16,616 nucleotides of DNA from Hydrogenimonas sp. (GTDB taxonomy: Bacteria; Campylobacterota; Campylobacteria; Campylobacterales; Hydrogenimonadaceae). Made by a program: the position numbers and the translations under genes. The notes under the pieces were generated by a model. That model was given only the letters and a program-made list of their open reading frames with translations, searched no databases and was not told the DNA's origin. Below are positions 7,663 through 14,985 of this stretch, in pieces. The first letter of the stretch is position 1; each line of letters starts with the position of its first letter. Where the stretch lies: contig WGAW01000126.1 in assembly GCA_015494675.1 (NCBI GenBank), forward strand, positions 1 through 16,616. Direction: 5' to 3'.

Positions 7663-7663
7663 G
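7643..7663 (-). promoter_or_regulatory. Degenerate HAIR-like site over the hrcA -35 box
   Basis: The - strand reads CTTGACA-CAAATGC-GCTCAAT, which aligns with the HspR consensus CTTGAGT-N7-ACTCAAG at 10 of 14 half-site positions and with the exact 7-base spacer. It covers the -35 hexamer. Part of the match comes from the -35 box itself, so this could be chance, but combined HspR and HrcA control of this operon is known in Helicobacter and Campylobacter. Confidence 0.4.
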
Positions 7664-7887
7664 TTTATTTATATAAGCAAGTAATATAAAGCGCTATCCA
7701 GCCGTACGAAGATTAAAAATATCGGGGAGGTTTCTCTTGATTTTGAAACAAGCCGCCGCATAAAAACTTTCAGTTCATTGGTCGGTGCGCCGATAATCCG
7801 GTGGTCGATAGGTTTTGCCGCGGGCGGCCGTGCCCGTCGTGCGGGCCGGACCGCCTGGATATTGGAAGATTTCAAGAGATTTAAATG
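7664..7887. other. Intergenic region with a GC-rich hairpin
   Basis: This 224-base gap lies between the hrcA promoter and the cytochrome stop codon. No convincing gene was found: a 68-codon open frame on the - strand (7669-7875) has an arginine/alanine-rich composition and no recognisable family. At 7823-7855 there is a strong GC-rich imperfect hairpin (outer stem of 6 bp, 2x2 internal loop, inner stem of 5 bp, 5-base loop) about 33 bases past the cytochrome stop. It lacks a T tract but may end or protect that transcript. Confidence 0.4.
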
Positions 7888-9600
7888 TCAGGGGCCGTTC
7901 GGTCCGTCGTGACAGTCGTAGCAGCTAACCATATCGCCGGCCGAGTAGTATCTGTACGTTTTGGTATTAAAACCTACATAGAGTTTTCTGAAAACGGCCA
8001 CTTTCGAAAGTACGGTGCCGCGATAGTCGGATCCGTGGCAGGTTTCGCATCTGCTCTTGTCGTACCTGGCGAGATCGCCGTGGTTGAATACCCAGTTTTG
8101 ACCCACTTCGTGCATGCCGTGCGGACCGCCGAAATCCACGCCGCTCGGCATCTTGGTATGACACACGTCGCACTCTCTGAGAGCTCCGGCATAACCCTGT
8201 GCGGCGATGCTCTGGATATTGTCCTCCGGTCTCGAAGAGGGGTATACGGCATGGGTCGAACCGTGACACGCCGAACACTGCAGGCCTCCATGCCCCCTGC
8301 TGTAGCGGTAGAGGCTCTTTCCTGCCACAGGTGTGTCCGGATCGGTGGCGAATCTCTCATCCGAAGAGACCCGAAGCTCTCCCGTCGCCGTATCGGTAAC
8401 GGCCGCGGTATATCTCTTGCCGTTTTGGTGGCAGTTCTGACAGGCGGGCAGGTCGAGCCACCCCTCCCTGCCGCTGTTGCCGACCGCACTCATGCCGCCG
8501 TGACAGCTCTGGCACTGCATTTTGCTACTGCCGTCACTATATTTCGCTTTTCCCATGGCTCCGCGAAGGCACTCCGTAACGGCTCCGGGGTGGCATCTGT
8601 AGCAGGCATCCCTGCTCGTGCTCTCGTCGAGCTTTTTCCCGGTAGAAGGATCTACGACATTCGCATGTTTCCTGTGCAGCGCGTGAGTCAGAGAGACCAG
8701 ATTGTCCACTCCGGTACCCGGCAGTGCGTTGCTCTTGTGACAGGCCGCACAAAGTACCGGAGTTCCGCCGTTTGCGGTGGCTTCGAGCCCGCCGGCATCG
8801 TAGTTCCACCCTTTGGCACTCAACGAATCCACATGGTCTGTTACCGCATTGGGATGTTTCTCGTCGTGAAGCCTCAGTATATTTATTTTGAAGTCTTTCT
8901 CTCTGTCACCAAGAGCGGCCCACCCTTTTGTAGGTTTCGCGGCCTCGTTGCTGTTGGAGTTGTGGCACGATCCGCAGTCGATTTCGTCGCTTACCGGCAG
9001 AACCGTCGTCGTTTCGGCCAAAACGGCGCCGGAAGCGTCTTTTGCTACTACCTTGACCATCGGGTAGCGGTTGTAGCTTCCGTCGTCGTTTCTGGGAGCC
9101 GTCGGAATGCCTTCAGCCGTCCACCAGTCGTTTTCGGAGTCGTAACGGAGGCTACGGGGTGTTTTACTCTGAACATAACTGCCGGCCAGCCCGACGTCAT
9201 CTTCAAGATCGACGCCGAAAAGCTTCTTGACGTAATCCCAGAAGTTGGTTTTTGTAACGCTCGTCGTATTCCATTTGGCGTCGAACGACGGCACCGCCTC
9301 ATAGCTCAAGGTGACACCCGAGGTGACCAACTCCGGCCTTTCGCCTCTTTTTACAAGCTGTGCTACGAGATTGTTGTATGGAGGGAGAATGGAAAATATC
9401 GAGTAGTCCCTGCCGTCCATACAGTGCATTCCAAGATCGTTCCAGGCAAGAAGGGTATAGTCGGCAGGGGTCTGCACATCCGCGCTTAAATTGTCGTCGA
9501 CAACCTCTCCGAGAGCCTCAAGCGTACTATTCAGATGGTCGAACGCCTCACTCTTCGAGACTATATGGCCGGTATCTTTCTCGAGATAAGCAGCAATCAC
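7888..9600 (-). CDS. Nonahaem c-type cytochrome, C-terminal part of a frameshifted lipoprotein gene
   Basis: This frame encodes the haem-binding part of a multihaem cytochrome. Nine CxxCH motifs occur at residues 209, 284, 333, 363, 387, 442, 477, 518 and 560 (numbered from the GTG at 9600), each able to bind a covalent haem c. Before them is a conserved block beginning LLAWNDLGMHCMDG and ending ILPPYNNL (about 50-77), which I recall from large multihaem and surface electron-transfer proteins. The frame has no export signal of its own. It continues upstream without a stop to 9690 and overlaps the lipoprotein frame 9597-10088, which supplies signal peptide and lipobox, so both are best read as one gene of about 733 residues broken by a one-base deletion. 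The likely role is electron transfer in the periplasm or at the cell surface; partner and substrate are unknown. Confidence 0.85.
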   Translation of the reverse strand: MIAAYLEKDTGHIVSKSEAFDHLNSTLEALGEVVDDNLSADVQTPADYTLLAWNDLGMHCMDGRDYSIFSILPPYNNLVAQLVKRGERPELVTSGVTLSYEAVPSFDAKWNTTSVTKTNFWDYVKKLFGVDLEDDVGLAGSYVQSKTPRSLRYDSENDWWTAEGIPTAPRNDDGSYNRYPMVKVVAKDASGAVLAETTTVLPVSDEIDCGSCHNSNSNEAAKPTKGWAALGDREKDFKINILRLHDEKHPNAVTDHVDSLSAKGWNYDAGGLEATANGGTPVLCAACHKSNALPGTGVDNLVSLTHALHRKHANVVDPSTGKKLDESTSRDACYRCHPGAVTECLRGAMGKAKYSDGSSKMQCQSCHGGMSAVGNSGREGWLDLPACQNCHQNGKRYTAAVTDTATGELRVSSDERFATDPDTPVAGKSLYRYSRGHGGLQCSACHGSTHAVYPSSRPEDNIQSIAAQGYAGALRECDVCHTKMPSGVDFGGPHGMHEVGQNWVFNHGDLARYDKSRCETCHGSDYRGTVLSKVAVFRKLYVGFNTKTYRYYSAGDMVSCYDCHDGPNGP

Positions 9601-10088
9601 CGCATCTGAGACGGGGACCCTGTCGAGCCTGAGGGGGACTTTTGCGATAGTTTCCGGCGCAGCGAATCGCTTATATCGATGAACCTGTTGCTATAGCCGC
9701 TGTCGGCACTCATCAAAAACCTGACTATGGCAAGCACACTCTCGTCGGCGGCTCCCACGGCACCTTTTTTCGCATCGGATACGAGCGTAACGGGTGTAAC
9801 GATATTTTCGGAAGCCTCCATTCGTACGGATCCGAGCGTAACGGAACCTACCCTGAAGGTGACCCTCTCTCTGTCGTAAAACGAAAAACTCCCTTCATCG
9901 TCGGTGATACCGCCGCTGCCCATATCTCCGCTATATTCGAGCCCCTTCACCGGGCTGTCCACGAAGTACCCCCTATATGATGTTGAGGGTGCACTCCCTC
10001 CGCTCTCACCGCCGCCGCAGCCCGCCAGTACGAGAACGGTTAAAAGAAACGAAGCCAAAACCCTGCTTTTTTTAAAAAGAAGCGACAC
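9597..10088 (-). CDS. N-terminal lipoprotein part of the frameshifted multihaem cytochrome gene
   Basis: Translation starts at a GTG with an AAGG ribosome binding site seven bases upstream. The product begins with a lipoprotein signal peptide: SLLFKKSR, a hydrophobic core, and the lipobox LAGC with the acylated cysteine at residue 23, followed by a glycine/serine linker. Residues about 37-80 (GYFVDSPVKGLEYS to FRVGSVTLGSV) form a small beta-rich domain seen at the N-terminus of many secreted lipoproteins, and IVRFLMSADSGYSNRFIDIS follows. The frame then degenerates (SQKSPSGSTGSPSQMR) and stops, while the -1 frame continues as ETIAKVPLRLDRVPVSDAV into the cytochrome. One extra base in the A4 run (9640-9643) or the C5 run (9633-9637) would join them. 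Whether this is a real mutation or a sequencing error cannot be decided here. Confidence 0.75.
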   Translation of the reverse strand: MSLLFKKSRVLASFLLTVLVLAGCGGGESGGSAPSTSYRGYFVDSPVKGLEYSGDMGSGGITDDEGSFSFYDRERVTFRVGSVTLGSVRMEASENIVTPVTLVSDAKKGAVGAADESVLAIVRFLMSADSGYSNRFIDISDSLRRKLSQKSPSGSTGSPSQMR

Positions 10089-10102
10089 AATCCATCCTTG
10101 TC

Positions 10103-10130
10103 ATAATATCTATCGGCAAATATCGTCCAA
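10103..10130 (-). promoter_or_regulatory. Candidate promoter of the cytochrome lipoprotein gene
   Basis: The - strand has TTGGAC (10130-10125) and TATTAT (10108-10103) with a 16-base spacer. The predicted start would fall at or within the AAGG ribosome binding site, so the transcript start may be displaced or another promoter may be used. Weak support. Confidence 0.3.
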
Positions 10131-10209
10131 TTAGCGGCAATAATAACAGTTTCAATTACATTTTTATATATATAAAGAGGTTTAATGAAGATTAACGGAA
10201 GGTTTCGGT

Positions 10210-10228
10210 GCCGGCTTAGAGCGCCGGC
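10210..10228 (-). terminator. Hairpin downstream of rpsO
   Basis: Seven bases past the rpsO stop the - strand reads GCCGGC-GCTCTAA-GCCGGC, a 6-bp GC stem with a 7-base loop. No T tract follows. It could terminate or stabilise the short rpsO transcript before the cytochrome gene. Confidence 0.45.
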
Positions 10229-10235
10229 TCAAAAA

Positions 10236-10508
10236 CTATTTGTCGCGTATTCCCAGAGCGGAAATGAGTTTCGTATAGCTTTCGTAGTTCTTTCTTTTGA
10301 GATACCGCAGCAGTCGTTTTCGCTGTCCTACAAGTTTCAAAAGTCCAAGTCGTGAAGAGTGGTCTTTTTTGTTCTCTTTAAGGTGCTCCGTAAGGTATTT
10401 GATACGCTCGCTCAAAAGCGCCACCTGTACTTCCGGAGAGCCCGTATCGCCCTCGCCTCTTCCGAACTGTTTTATGATTTCAAGCTTTTTAGCCGAATCC
10501 AAAGCCAT
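10236..10508 (-). CDS. rpsO: 30S ribosomal protein S15
   Basis: S15 is a primary 16S rRNA-binding protein of the small subunit platform. The 90-residue product starting [15 protein letters not shown] matches the family end to end, including [32 protein letters not shown] and [12 protein letters not shown]. The open frame extends 18 codons further upstream, but the ATG at 10508 is chosen because it gives the normal S15 start and has an AGGAGG ribosome binding site at the right distance. It has its own promoter and is divergent from the Rrf2 gene. The leader could pair with the ribosome binding site, so autogenous control is possible. Confidence 0.98.
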   Translation of the reverse strand: MALDSAKKLEIIKQFGRGEGDTGSPEVQVALLSERIKYLTEHLKENKKDHSSRLGLLKLVGQRKRLLRYLKRKNYESYTKLISALGIRDK

Positions 10509-10561
10509 CTCTGACCTCCTGATTGGTTTGATTTTCCCGTGCCGCGGCATCGGAGTCTGCA

Positions 10562-10590
10562 ATTATACATAAAATAGCAACCTTGTGCAA
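10562..10590 (-). promoter_or_regulatory. Sigma70 promoter of rpsO
   Basis: On the - strand TTGCAC (10590-10585) and a consensus TATAAT (10567-10562) are spaced by 17 bases. Transcription should start near 10556, leaving a leader of about 48 bases that carries the AGGAGG ribosome binding site. Confidence 0.8.
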
Positions 10591-10681
10591 TAGCGGTACG
10601 CCTCTTGAAACTTCGTGAAAAAAGCGAAAATTTACATAAAATAGAATAGAATGGGTTCAACAATTCGGAATGGGAGTCTAT

Positions 10682-11086
10682 ATGTTATTAACCAGGGCGA
10701 GCGAATATGCGCTCCTTTCACTTGCACTTATCGGGGAGAGCGGCGAACCTAAAGATGTCGACACCCTCTCAAAGCAGCTTGGAATATCTAAAAGTTTTCT
10801 CGCCAAAATCCTTCAAAGCCTGGCAAAGCACGGAATCCTCATCTCATACAAGGGAGCGAAGGGGGGATTCGCCCTCAAGAAGAAGTTTTCGGACATATCC
10901 ATCATGGAGGTGATAAACGCCGCGGAAGGTAAGTCTCCGGCGGTGTTCGAATGCTCCCCTTCGCAAAGCAGCTGTCCGACCGACCGCGGCATGCAGTGTA
11001 TCATATGGCCCTTTCTGAACCGTCTGCAGAACAAGATAGACGGCTTTTTGGAGAACCTGACGCTAAAAGACATACTCGAAAAGTAA
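10682..11086 (+). CDS. Rrf2 family transcriptional regulator with three cysteines
   Basis: The 134-residue protein has the Rrf2 winged-helix fold: [17 protein letters not shown] at the start, the recognition region [21 protein letters not shown] (about 34-54) and the wing [10 protein letters not shown] (56-65). Cysteines at 91, 98 and 106 lie where IscR, NsrR and RirA carry the ligands of an iron-sulfur cluster, though the spacing (x6, x7) differs from IscR, so a redox or nitric oxide sensor is likely but not proved. The ATG at 10682 is preferred to the one at 10670 because it has a GGGAG ribosome binding site five bases upstream and matches the family start. The upstream gap to rpsO contains AT-rich -10-like hexamers (TAAAAT at 10637, TAGAAT at 10642 and 10647) but no convincing -35. 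The gene runs into flhA. Confidence 0.92.
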   Translation: MLLTRASEYALLSLALIGESGEPKDVDTLSKQLGISKSFLAKILQSLAKHGILISYKGAKGGFALKKKFSDISIMEVINAAEGKSPAVFECSPSQSSCPTDRGMQCIIWPFLNRLQNKIDGFLENLTLKDILEK

Positions 11087-11096
11087 GGCTCACTCT

Positions 11097-13250
11097 TTGG
11101 CTAAAGCGACACGCTCGAAACTTCTAAAGCGCGCAATCCCGTTTCTGGAAACCATCGCAAACGCCAAAGACCTGACAATCGTCGCGATGATCATCGCCAT
11201 TATGGCGATAATCATCGTTCCTCTTCCGAGCGGAGTACTCGACTTTTTCCTGACCGTCTCTATAGCGATATCGGTCCTCATGATACTTATCTCGGTCTTC
11301 ATAGAAAAACCTACCGACTTCACGACATTCCCTACGATGATCCTGCTTATAACCCTCTATCGACTCTCGCTCAACATCGCTACGACGAGAATGATATTGA
11401 GCAAAGGGCACGAGGGTCCCGAAGCGGTAAGCGACATCATCACCAGTTTCGGCGATTTCGTGGTGGGCGGAAATTATGTAATCGGCATCATCGTCTTCAG
11501 CATAATAGTAATCATAAACTTCATCGTGGTCACGAAGGGTGCGACCCGCGTCGCGGAGGTGGCGGCCAGGTTCACACTCGATGCGATGCCGGGAAAACAG
11601 ATGGCGATAGACGCCGATCTGAATGCGGGCCTCATCGACGAGGCGGAAGCGAAAAAGAGGCGTGCCGAGATCCTGCAGGAGGCCAGTTTCTACGGTGCGA
11701 TGGACGGTTCGAGCAAGTTCGTCAAGGGCGATGCGATAGCAGGCATAATCATTACCATCATCAACATCATAGGCGGATTCCTGATAGGGATGTTCCAGTA
11801 CGACATGACCCTTTCTGACTCAGCGAGGGTCTTTACGCTTCTTACGATAGGAGACGGACTCGTCTCCCAGATCCCGGCGCTCATCGTCTCCACTGCGACC
11901 GGTATCATCATCACCCGTGCCAGCAAGGACGAAGAGAAGAATTTCGCCGAAGGGGCCGTAAACCAGCTCATAAAAGAGTACCGCACCCTCTTCATCGTCG
12001 GCTTCATCCTCTTTCTCTTCGCCCTCGTTCCGGGCCTGCCGACCCTGCCGCTGATGTTCGTGGGGCTCCTTTTCGCGGGTCTCGGGTTCCTGATCAGAAA
12101 ACAGGGGATGAAAGAGCACCTCATAGAGAGCGGCGGCGGACCCGCACCGCTTCAGGAAGAGGAGAAGGCGCCGACCAAAAAGAGGCCCACGAAAGAGGAG
12201 GAAGAGGCGGCACTCGAAGATATTTTGAAAGTGGAGATGCTCGAGCTCGATCTCGGATACCAGCTCATAAAACTGGCCGACACGAGCCGCGGCGGGGATA
12301 TTCTGGAGCGGATAAGGAGCATGCGCAGGAAGATCGCCATGGACTACGGCTTTCTGATGCCGCAGGTGCGCATAAGAGACAACCTCCAACTGCCGCCCAA
12401 TACATACCAGATACTCCTCAAAGGGGTCGAAATAGGAAGCGGAGAGGTATATGCCGACAAGTTCCTGGCGATGAACAGCGGGATGGCGACCGAAGAGATA
12501 GAGGGGATACACACCAAAGAGCCGGCATTCGGCCTCGACGCCATATGGATAGACGCCGACAAAAAAGAGGAGGCGATCATAAAGGGGTATACGGTAATAG
12601 ACCCGGCCACCGTTATCTCCACCCACATGAGCGAACTGGTAAAAAAGCATGCCGAAGAGCTTCTGACGAGACAGGAGGTCCAGGCACTGCTGGACAAAGT
12701 GAAGAAAGATTACCCCGTTGTCGTGGAGGATGCGCTCAAAGTCGCCTCGCTCGGGCTTATCCAGCGGGTTCTAAAACAGCTGCTGCATGAGCGTGTGCCT
12801 ATCAGAGACATGCTCACGATTCTCGAGACGATAGCCGATGTGGCGGAGTATACCAAAAGTGTCGACCTTATAGTCGAGCAGGTACGGGCACGGCTTTCGA
12901 GGGTCATAACCGGGCTATACAAAGATCAGGAGGGTAGAATAAAGCTTCTCACCCTAAACACCCAGACCGAACAGAGACTCCTCGACCACCTGCAGGAGAG
13001 CGAAGCCGGACGCCAACTGCTGCTCAATGTCGGGCAGATTAACCAAGTGGTCGAAAGGATTAGCGAAGAGGCGCAGAAGGTCCTTCAAAAAGGTGTCGCA
13101 CCGGTCATCCTGATAGTCGACCCGATGCTCAGAAAACCGCTCGCCGAAATCTTCGAGCGCTTCAGGCTCGACATCATAGTGCTAAGCCACGCCGAAATAG
13201 ACCCCGATGCCAAATTCGAGGTTCTCGGAAGCGTGGAGATAGATATCTGA
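11097..13250 (+). CDS. flhA: Flagellar type III export apparatus protein FlhA
   Basis: FlhA is the inner-membrane export gate of the flagellar type III secretion system and receives chaperone-substrate complexes through its cytoplasmic ring. The 717 residues are the normal length. The N-terminal half has about eight membrane segments interrupted by the conserved FHIPEP loop (residues 147-180: [20 protein letters not shown], then DADLNAGLI). The C-terminal cytoplasmic domain follows a charged linker (about 345-375) and includes [17 protein letters not shown] and [13 protein letters not shown]. The start is a TTG at 11097; its TAAGG ribosome binding site contains the TAA stop of the Rrf2 gene, so translation of the two is probably coupled. 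A regulator of the iron-sulfur type directly ahead of flhA suggests redox or iron input to motility, but this is inference. Confidence 0.97.
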   Translation: MAKATRSKLLKRAIPFLETIANAKDLTIVAMIIAIMAIIIVPLPSGVLDFFLTVSIAISVLMILISVFIEKPTDFTTFPTMILLITLYRLSLNIATTRMILSKGHEGPEAVSDIITSFGDFVVGGNYVIGIIVFSIIVIINFIVVTKGATRVAEVAARFTLDAMPGKQMAIDADLNAGLIDEAEAKKRRAEILQEASFYGAMDGSSKFVKGDAIAGIIITIINIIGGFLIGMFQYDMTLSDSARVFTLLTIGDGLVSQIPALIVSTATGIIITRASKDEEKNFAEGAVNQLIKEYRTLFIVGFILFLFALVPGLPTLPLMFVGLLFAGLGFLIRKQGMKEHLIESGGGPAPLQEEEKAPTKKRPTKEEEEAALEDILKVEMLELDLGYQLIKLADTSRGGDILERIRSMRRKIAMDYGFLMPQVRIRDNLQLPPNTYQILLKGVEIGSGEVYADKFLAMNSGMATEEIEGIHTKEPAFGLDAIWIDADKKEEAIIKGYTVIDPATVISTHMSELVKKHAEELLTRQEVQALLDKVKKDYPVVVEDALKVASLGLIQRVLKQLLHERVPIRDMLTILETIADVAEYTKSVDLIVEQVRARLSRVITGLYKDQEGRIKLLTLNTQTEQRLLDHLQESEAGRQLLLNVGQINQVVERISEEAQKVLQKGVAPVILIVDPMLRKPLAEIFERFRLDIIVLSHAEIDPDAKFEVLGSVEIDI

Positions 13251-13261
13251 ATTAAGTAAAA

Positions 13262-13364
13262 ACTATAAACTAAAAACTAAAAATTTAGGAAATGTCGCTT
13301 CGCTCCTTTATAGGGATCGTCCGCTTTGGCAGCTCACATAAACTTTTAGTTTTTAGTTTTTAAC
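13262..13364. repeat. AT-rich inverted repeat of heptamers with a 51-base core
   Basis: A 26-base left arm (13262-13287) and a right arm (13339-13364) are inverted copies, matching at 22 of 26 positions. The arms consist of the heptamer ACTAAAA (AGTTTTT in the right arm) repeated in tandem, and similar heptads spill outward on both sides (to about 13252 and 13372). The central 51 bases (13288-13338) are of ordinary composition, with no coding frame of note. It fills the flhA to DHH gap. It might act as a terminator hairpin for flhA or be a miniature mobile or structural element. Confidence 0.7.
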
Positions 13365-13386
13365 TCTTAGTTCATAAGGATCCACA

Positions 13387-14445
13387 TTGAAAAAACCGCA
13401 AAGCGTATACCACCTTTCACATACCGACCTCGACGGCTATGCGTGCCAGTTTCTGACATCGCGCTGCTTCGAGAAGATAACTTTTCAAAACAGCAACTAC
13501 GGAGACGAGATAAACGGCCGGCTCAAGATCTTTTTCGATCAGATGCTGCTCGATTCGGCGAAGGATATCTTGCTGCTCGTAACCGATCTGAACCTCTCTT
13601 TGGCCCAGTGCGAGTTTATAGAGAACCAGATAGAGAGGCTTCATAGTTTCAAAAAAGGGATCAATATAGAGGTTCAACTTCTCGACCACCACGCCAGCGG
13701 AAGCGATTCGGCACAGAAGTATGAGTGGTACTTTCTCGATACATCCAGGAGTGCTACCAAAATCACCTACGACCGGCTCATCGAGAACTTCGAGTGTAAA
13801 GAGATTGAGCGATACGAACAGATTGTAGACGCGATCAACGCGATAGACATCTGGCTCAAGGAGGAAGAGGGTTTCGAGTTCGGCAAAGTTCTCATGGGTG
13901 CCGTAGCCTCCTCGAGGGAGGTCGGAAGGGCGCTCTTCGACGAACAGGACCGCGCGCACAAATTCCACCTTATAGAGTCGGCCGACAGGATCATAAACGA
14001 ACGCGACGCCCATATCAGGCTCGACAACGAGATGCACTCGATAAAAAAGGCTTTCTTCTCCAAAGGCAGAGCCGACAACACTCTCGACAACCTCGTCGCG
14101 GACTACCTTACGGACCTTCTTACGGCAAGGAAGGATGATCTGAAAATCTCCTACAGGGACAAAACCGGCGTACTTACCTACGCACTCCCCAACATCTCCG
14201 TCATCGGAAACGCATTCCTCGTCGCCAACCCCGATATAGACTTCATACTAAACATTTCTCCAAACGGGTCGATAAGTTTACGAAGTAACAACAGGGCCGA
14301 CGTAAGCGAAATCGCCGCCACTCTCGCAGGCGGCGGCGGACACCCGAACGCGAGCGGCGGACGCATACAGGGCTTCAAGGAGCTCTACAGTTACGACCAG
14401 ACAAAAGCGTTTATCGAAAATCTGATAGATCAGAGGACGAAATAG
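13387..14445 (+). CDS. DHH/DHHA1 family phosphoesterase
   Basis: The 352-residue protein has the two-domain plan of DHH phosphoesterases, manganese enzymes that cleave short RNAs, pAp or cyclic dinucleotide products. Metal-binding motifs are intact: SHTDLDGYA (residues 11-19, D14 and D16), VTDLNLS (65-71, D67) and LLDHHASG (98-105). The C-terminal DHHA1 domain has the substrate-binding AGGGGHPNASGG (about 314-325). No RecJ OB-fold or membrane segments are present, so this is closer to NrnA/NrnB-type nanoRNases than to RecJ or GdpP; the exact substrate is not determined. It starts with TTG, with an AAGGA ribosome binding site six bases upstream; no better start is seen. The PAS gene follows after 30 bases, so they may be co-transcribed. 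Confidence 0.88.
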   Translation: MKKPQSVYHLSHTDLDGYACQFLTSRCFEKITFQNSNYGDEINGRLKIFFDQMLLDSAKDILLLVTDLNLSLAQCEFIENQIERLHSFKKGINIEVQLLDHHASGSDSAQKYEWYFLDTSRSATKITYDRLIENFECKEIERYEQIVDAINAIDIWLKEEEGFEFGKVLMGAVASSREVGRALFDEQDRAHKFHLIESADRIINERDAHIRLDNEMHSIKKAFFSKGRADNTLDNLVADYLTDLLTARKDDLKISYRDKTGVLTYALPNISVIGNAFLVANPDIDFILNISPNGSISLRSNNRADVSEIAATLAGGGGHPNASGGRIQGFKELYSYDQTKAFIENLIDQRTK

Positions 14446-14475
14446 GCGTATAAGACACCGTAAGGAGGTGCATAG

Positions 14476-14985
14476 ATGAGCCGACCTCAGCCGACTGCCA
14501 CGGAACGGGCGTTGAAAGAAGATGACTTCATCGTCTCGAAAACAGACCTGAAAGGCCGCATCATATACGGGAACAAGATCTTTATAAAGATTTCGGGATA
14601 CAGCGAAAAGGAGCTGTTGAACAAGCCCCATTCGATTCTTCGCCATCCGGATATGCCCAAAGTCATATTCAAACTGCTATGGGAGAGAGTTCAAAGCGGC
14701 AGGGAGATCTTCGCGTATGTAAAGAATCTCTGCAAAGACGGGGCATACTACTGGGTCTTCGCCAACGTCACAGTCACCTACGACGACAAAGGCAATCCGC
14801 GCGACTACCACTCGGTACGAAGAAAACCGAAAGATAGCGCGCTCGAAATCATAAAACCCCTCTATGCCGAGCTTCTGGAAGAAGAGCGGCGCGGGGGTAT
14901 GGAGGCCTCGATACAACTGCTCGACAAGATACTGAATGAGAAAGGAGTGGGATATGACGAGTTTATCCTCGGCCTTCAGCAATAG
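14476..14985 (+). CDS. PAS-domain energy-taxis sensor, CetB/Aer-like
   Basis: The 169-residue cytoplasmic protein is almost entirely one PAS domain (about residues 15-117) followed by a short helical tail. The motifs are those of the Aer/CetB group, whose PAS domains bind FAD and sense redox state: [32 protein letters not shown] (50-61), [15 protein letters not shown] (82-96). The size matches Campylobacter CetB, a free-standing PAS protein that signals to the membrane transducer CetA. The downstream gene here is such a transducer, overlapping by 32 bases, which strongly supports a bipartite receptor. The ATG has a very strong AAGGAGG ribosome binding site. FAD binding is inferred from the family, not seen. 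Confidence 0.88.
   Translation: MSRPQPTATERALKEDDFIVSKTDLKGRIIYGNKIFIKISGYSEKELLNKPHSILRHPDMPKVIFKLLWERVQSGREIFAYVKNLCKDGAYYWVFANVTVTYDDKGNPRDYHSVRRKPKDSALEIIKPLYAELLEEERRGGMEASIQLLDKILNEKGVGYDEFILGLQQ

Noticed and set aside
7669..7875. A possible 68-residue small protein on the - strand
   Set aside because: No ribosome binding site or family resemblance was seen, and most of the frame crosses the GC-rich hairpin; composition fits chance.
7885..9489. A 534-codon open frame on the + strand opposite the multihaem cytochrome gene
   Set aside because: Its translation has no recognisable domain and a skewed valine/arginine-rich composition; the opposite strand has nine CxxCH motifs and a coherent family match. 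It is an antisense shadow.
9633..9643. Programmed -1 ribosomal frameshift site in the cytochrome gene
   Set aside because: The local sequence (CAA AAG TCC CCC in frame) does not form an X-XXY-YYZ slippery heptamer and no stimulatory structure is obvious; a one-base deletion is simpler. Phase variation is also unlikely because the homopolymers are only four and five bases long.
10509..10562. N-terminal extension of S15 by 18 residues
   Set aside because: The extension would start at the -10 box, is unlike any S15 N-terminus, and contains the AGGAGG ribosome binding site for the ATG at 10508.
10670..10681. Earlier ATG for the Rrf2 regulator (four extra residues)
   Set aside because: The ATG at 10682 has the GGGAG ribosome binding site at proper distance and gives the standard Rrf2 start [14 protein letters not shown].
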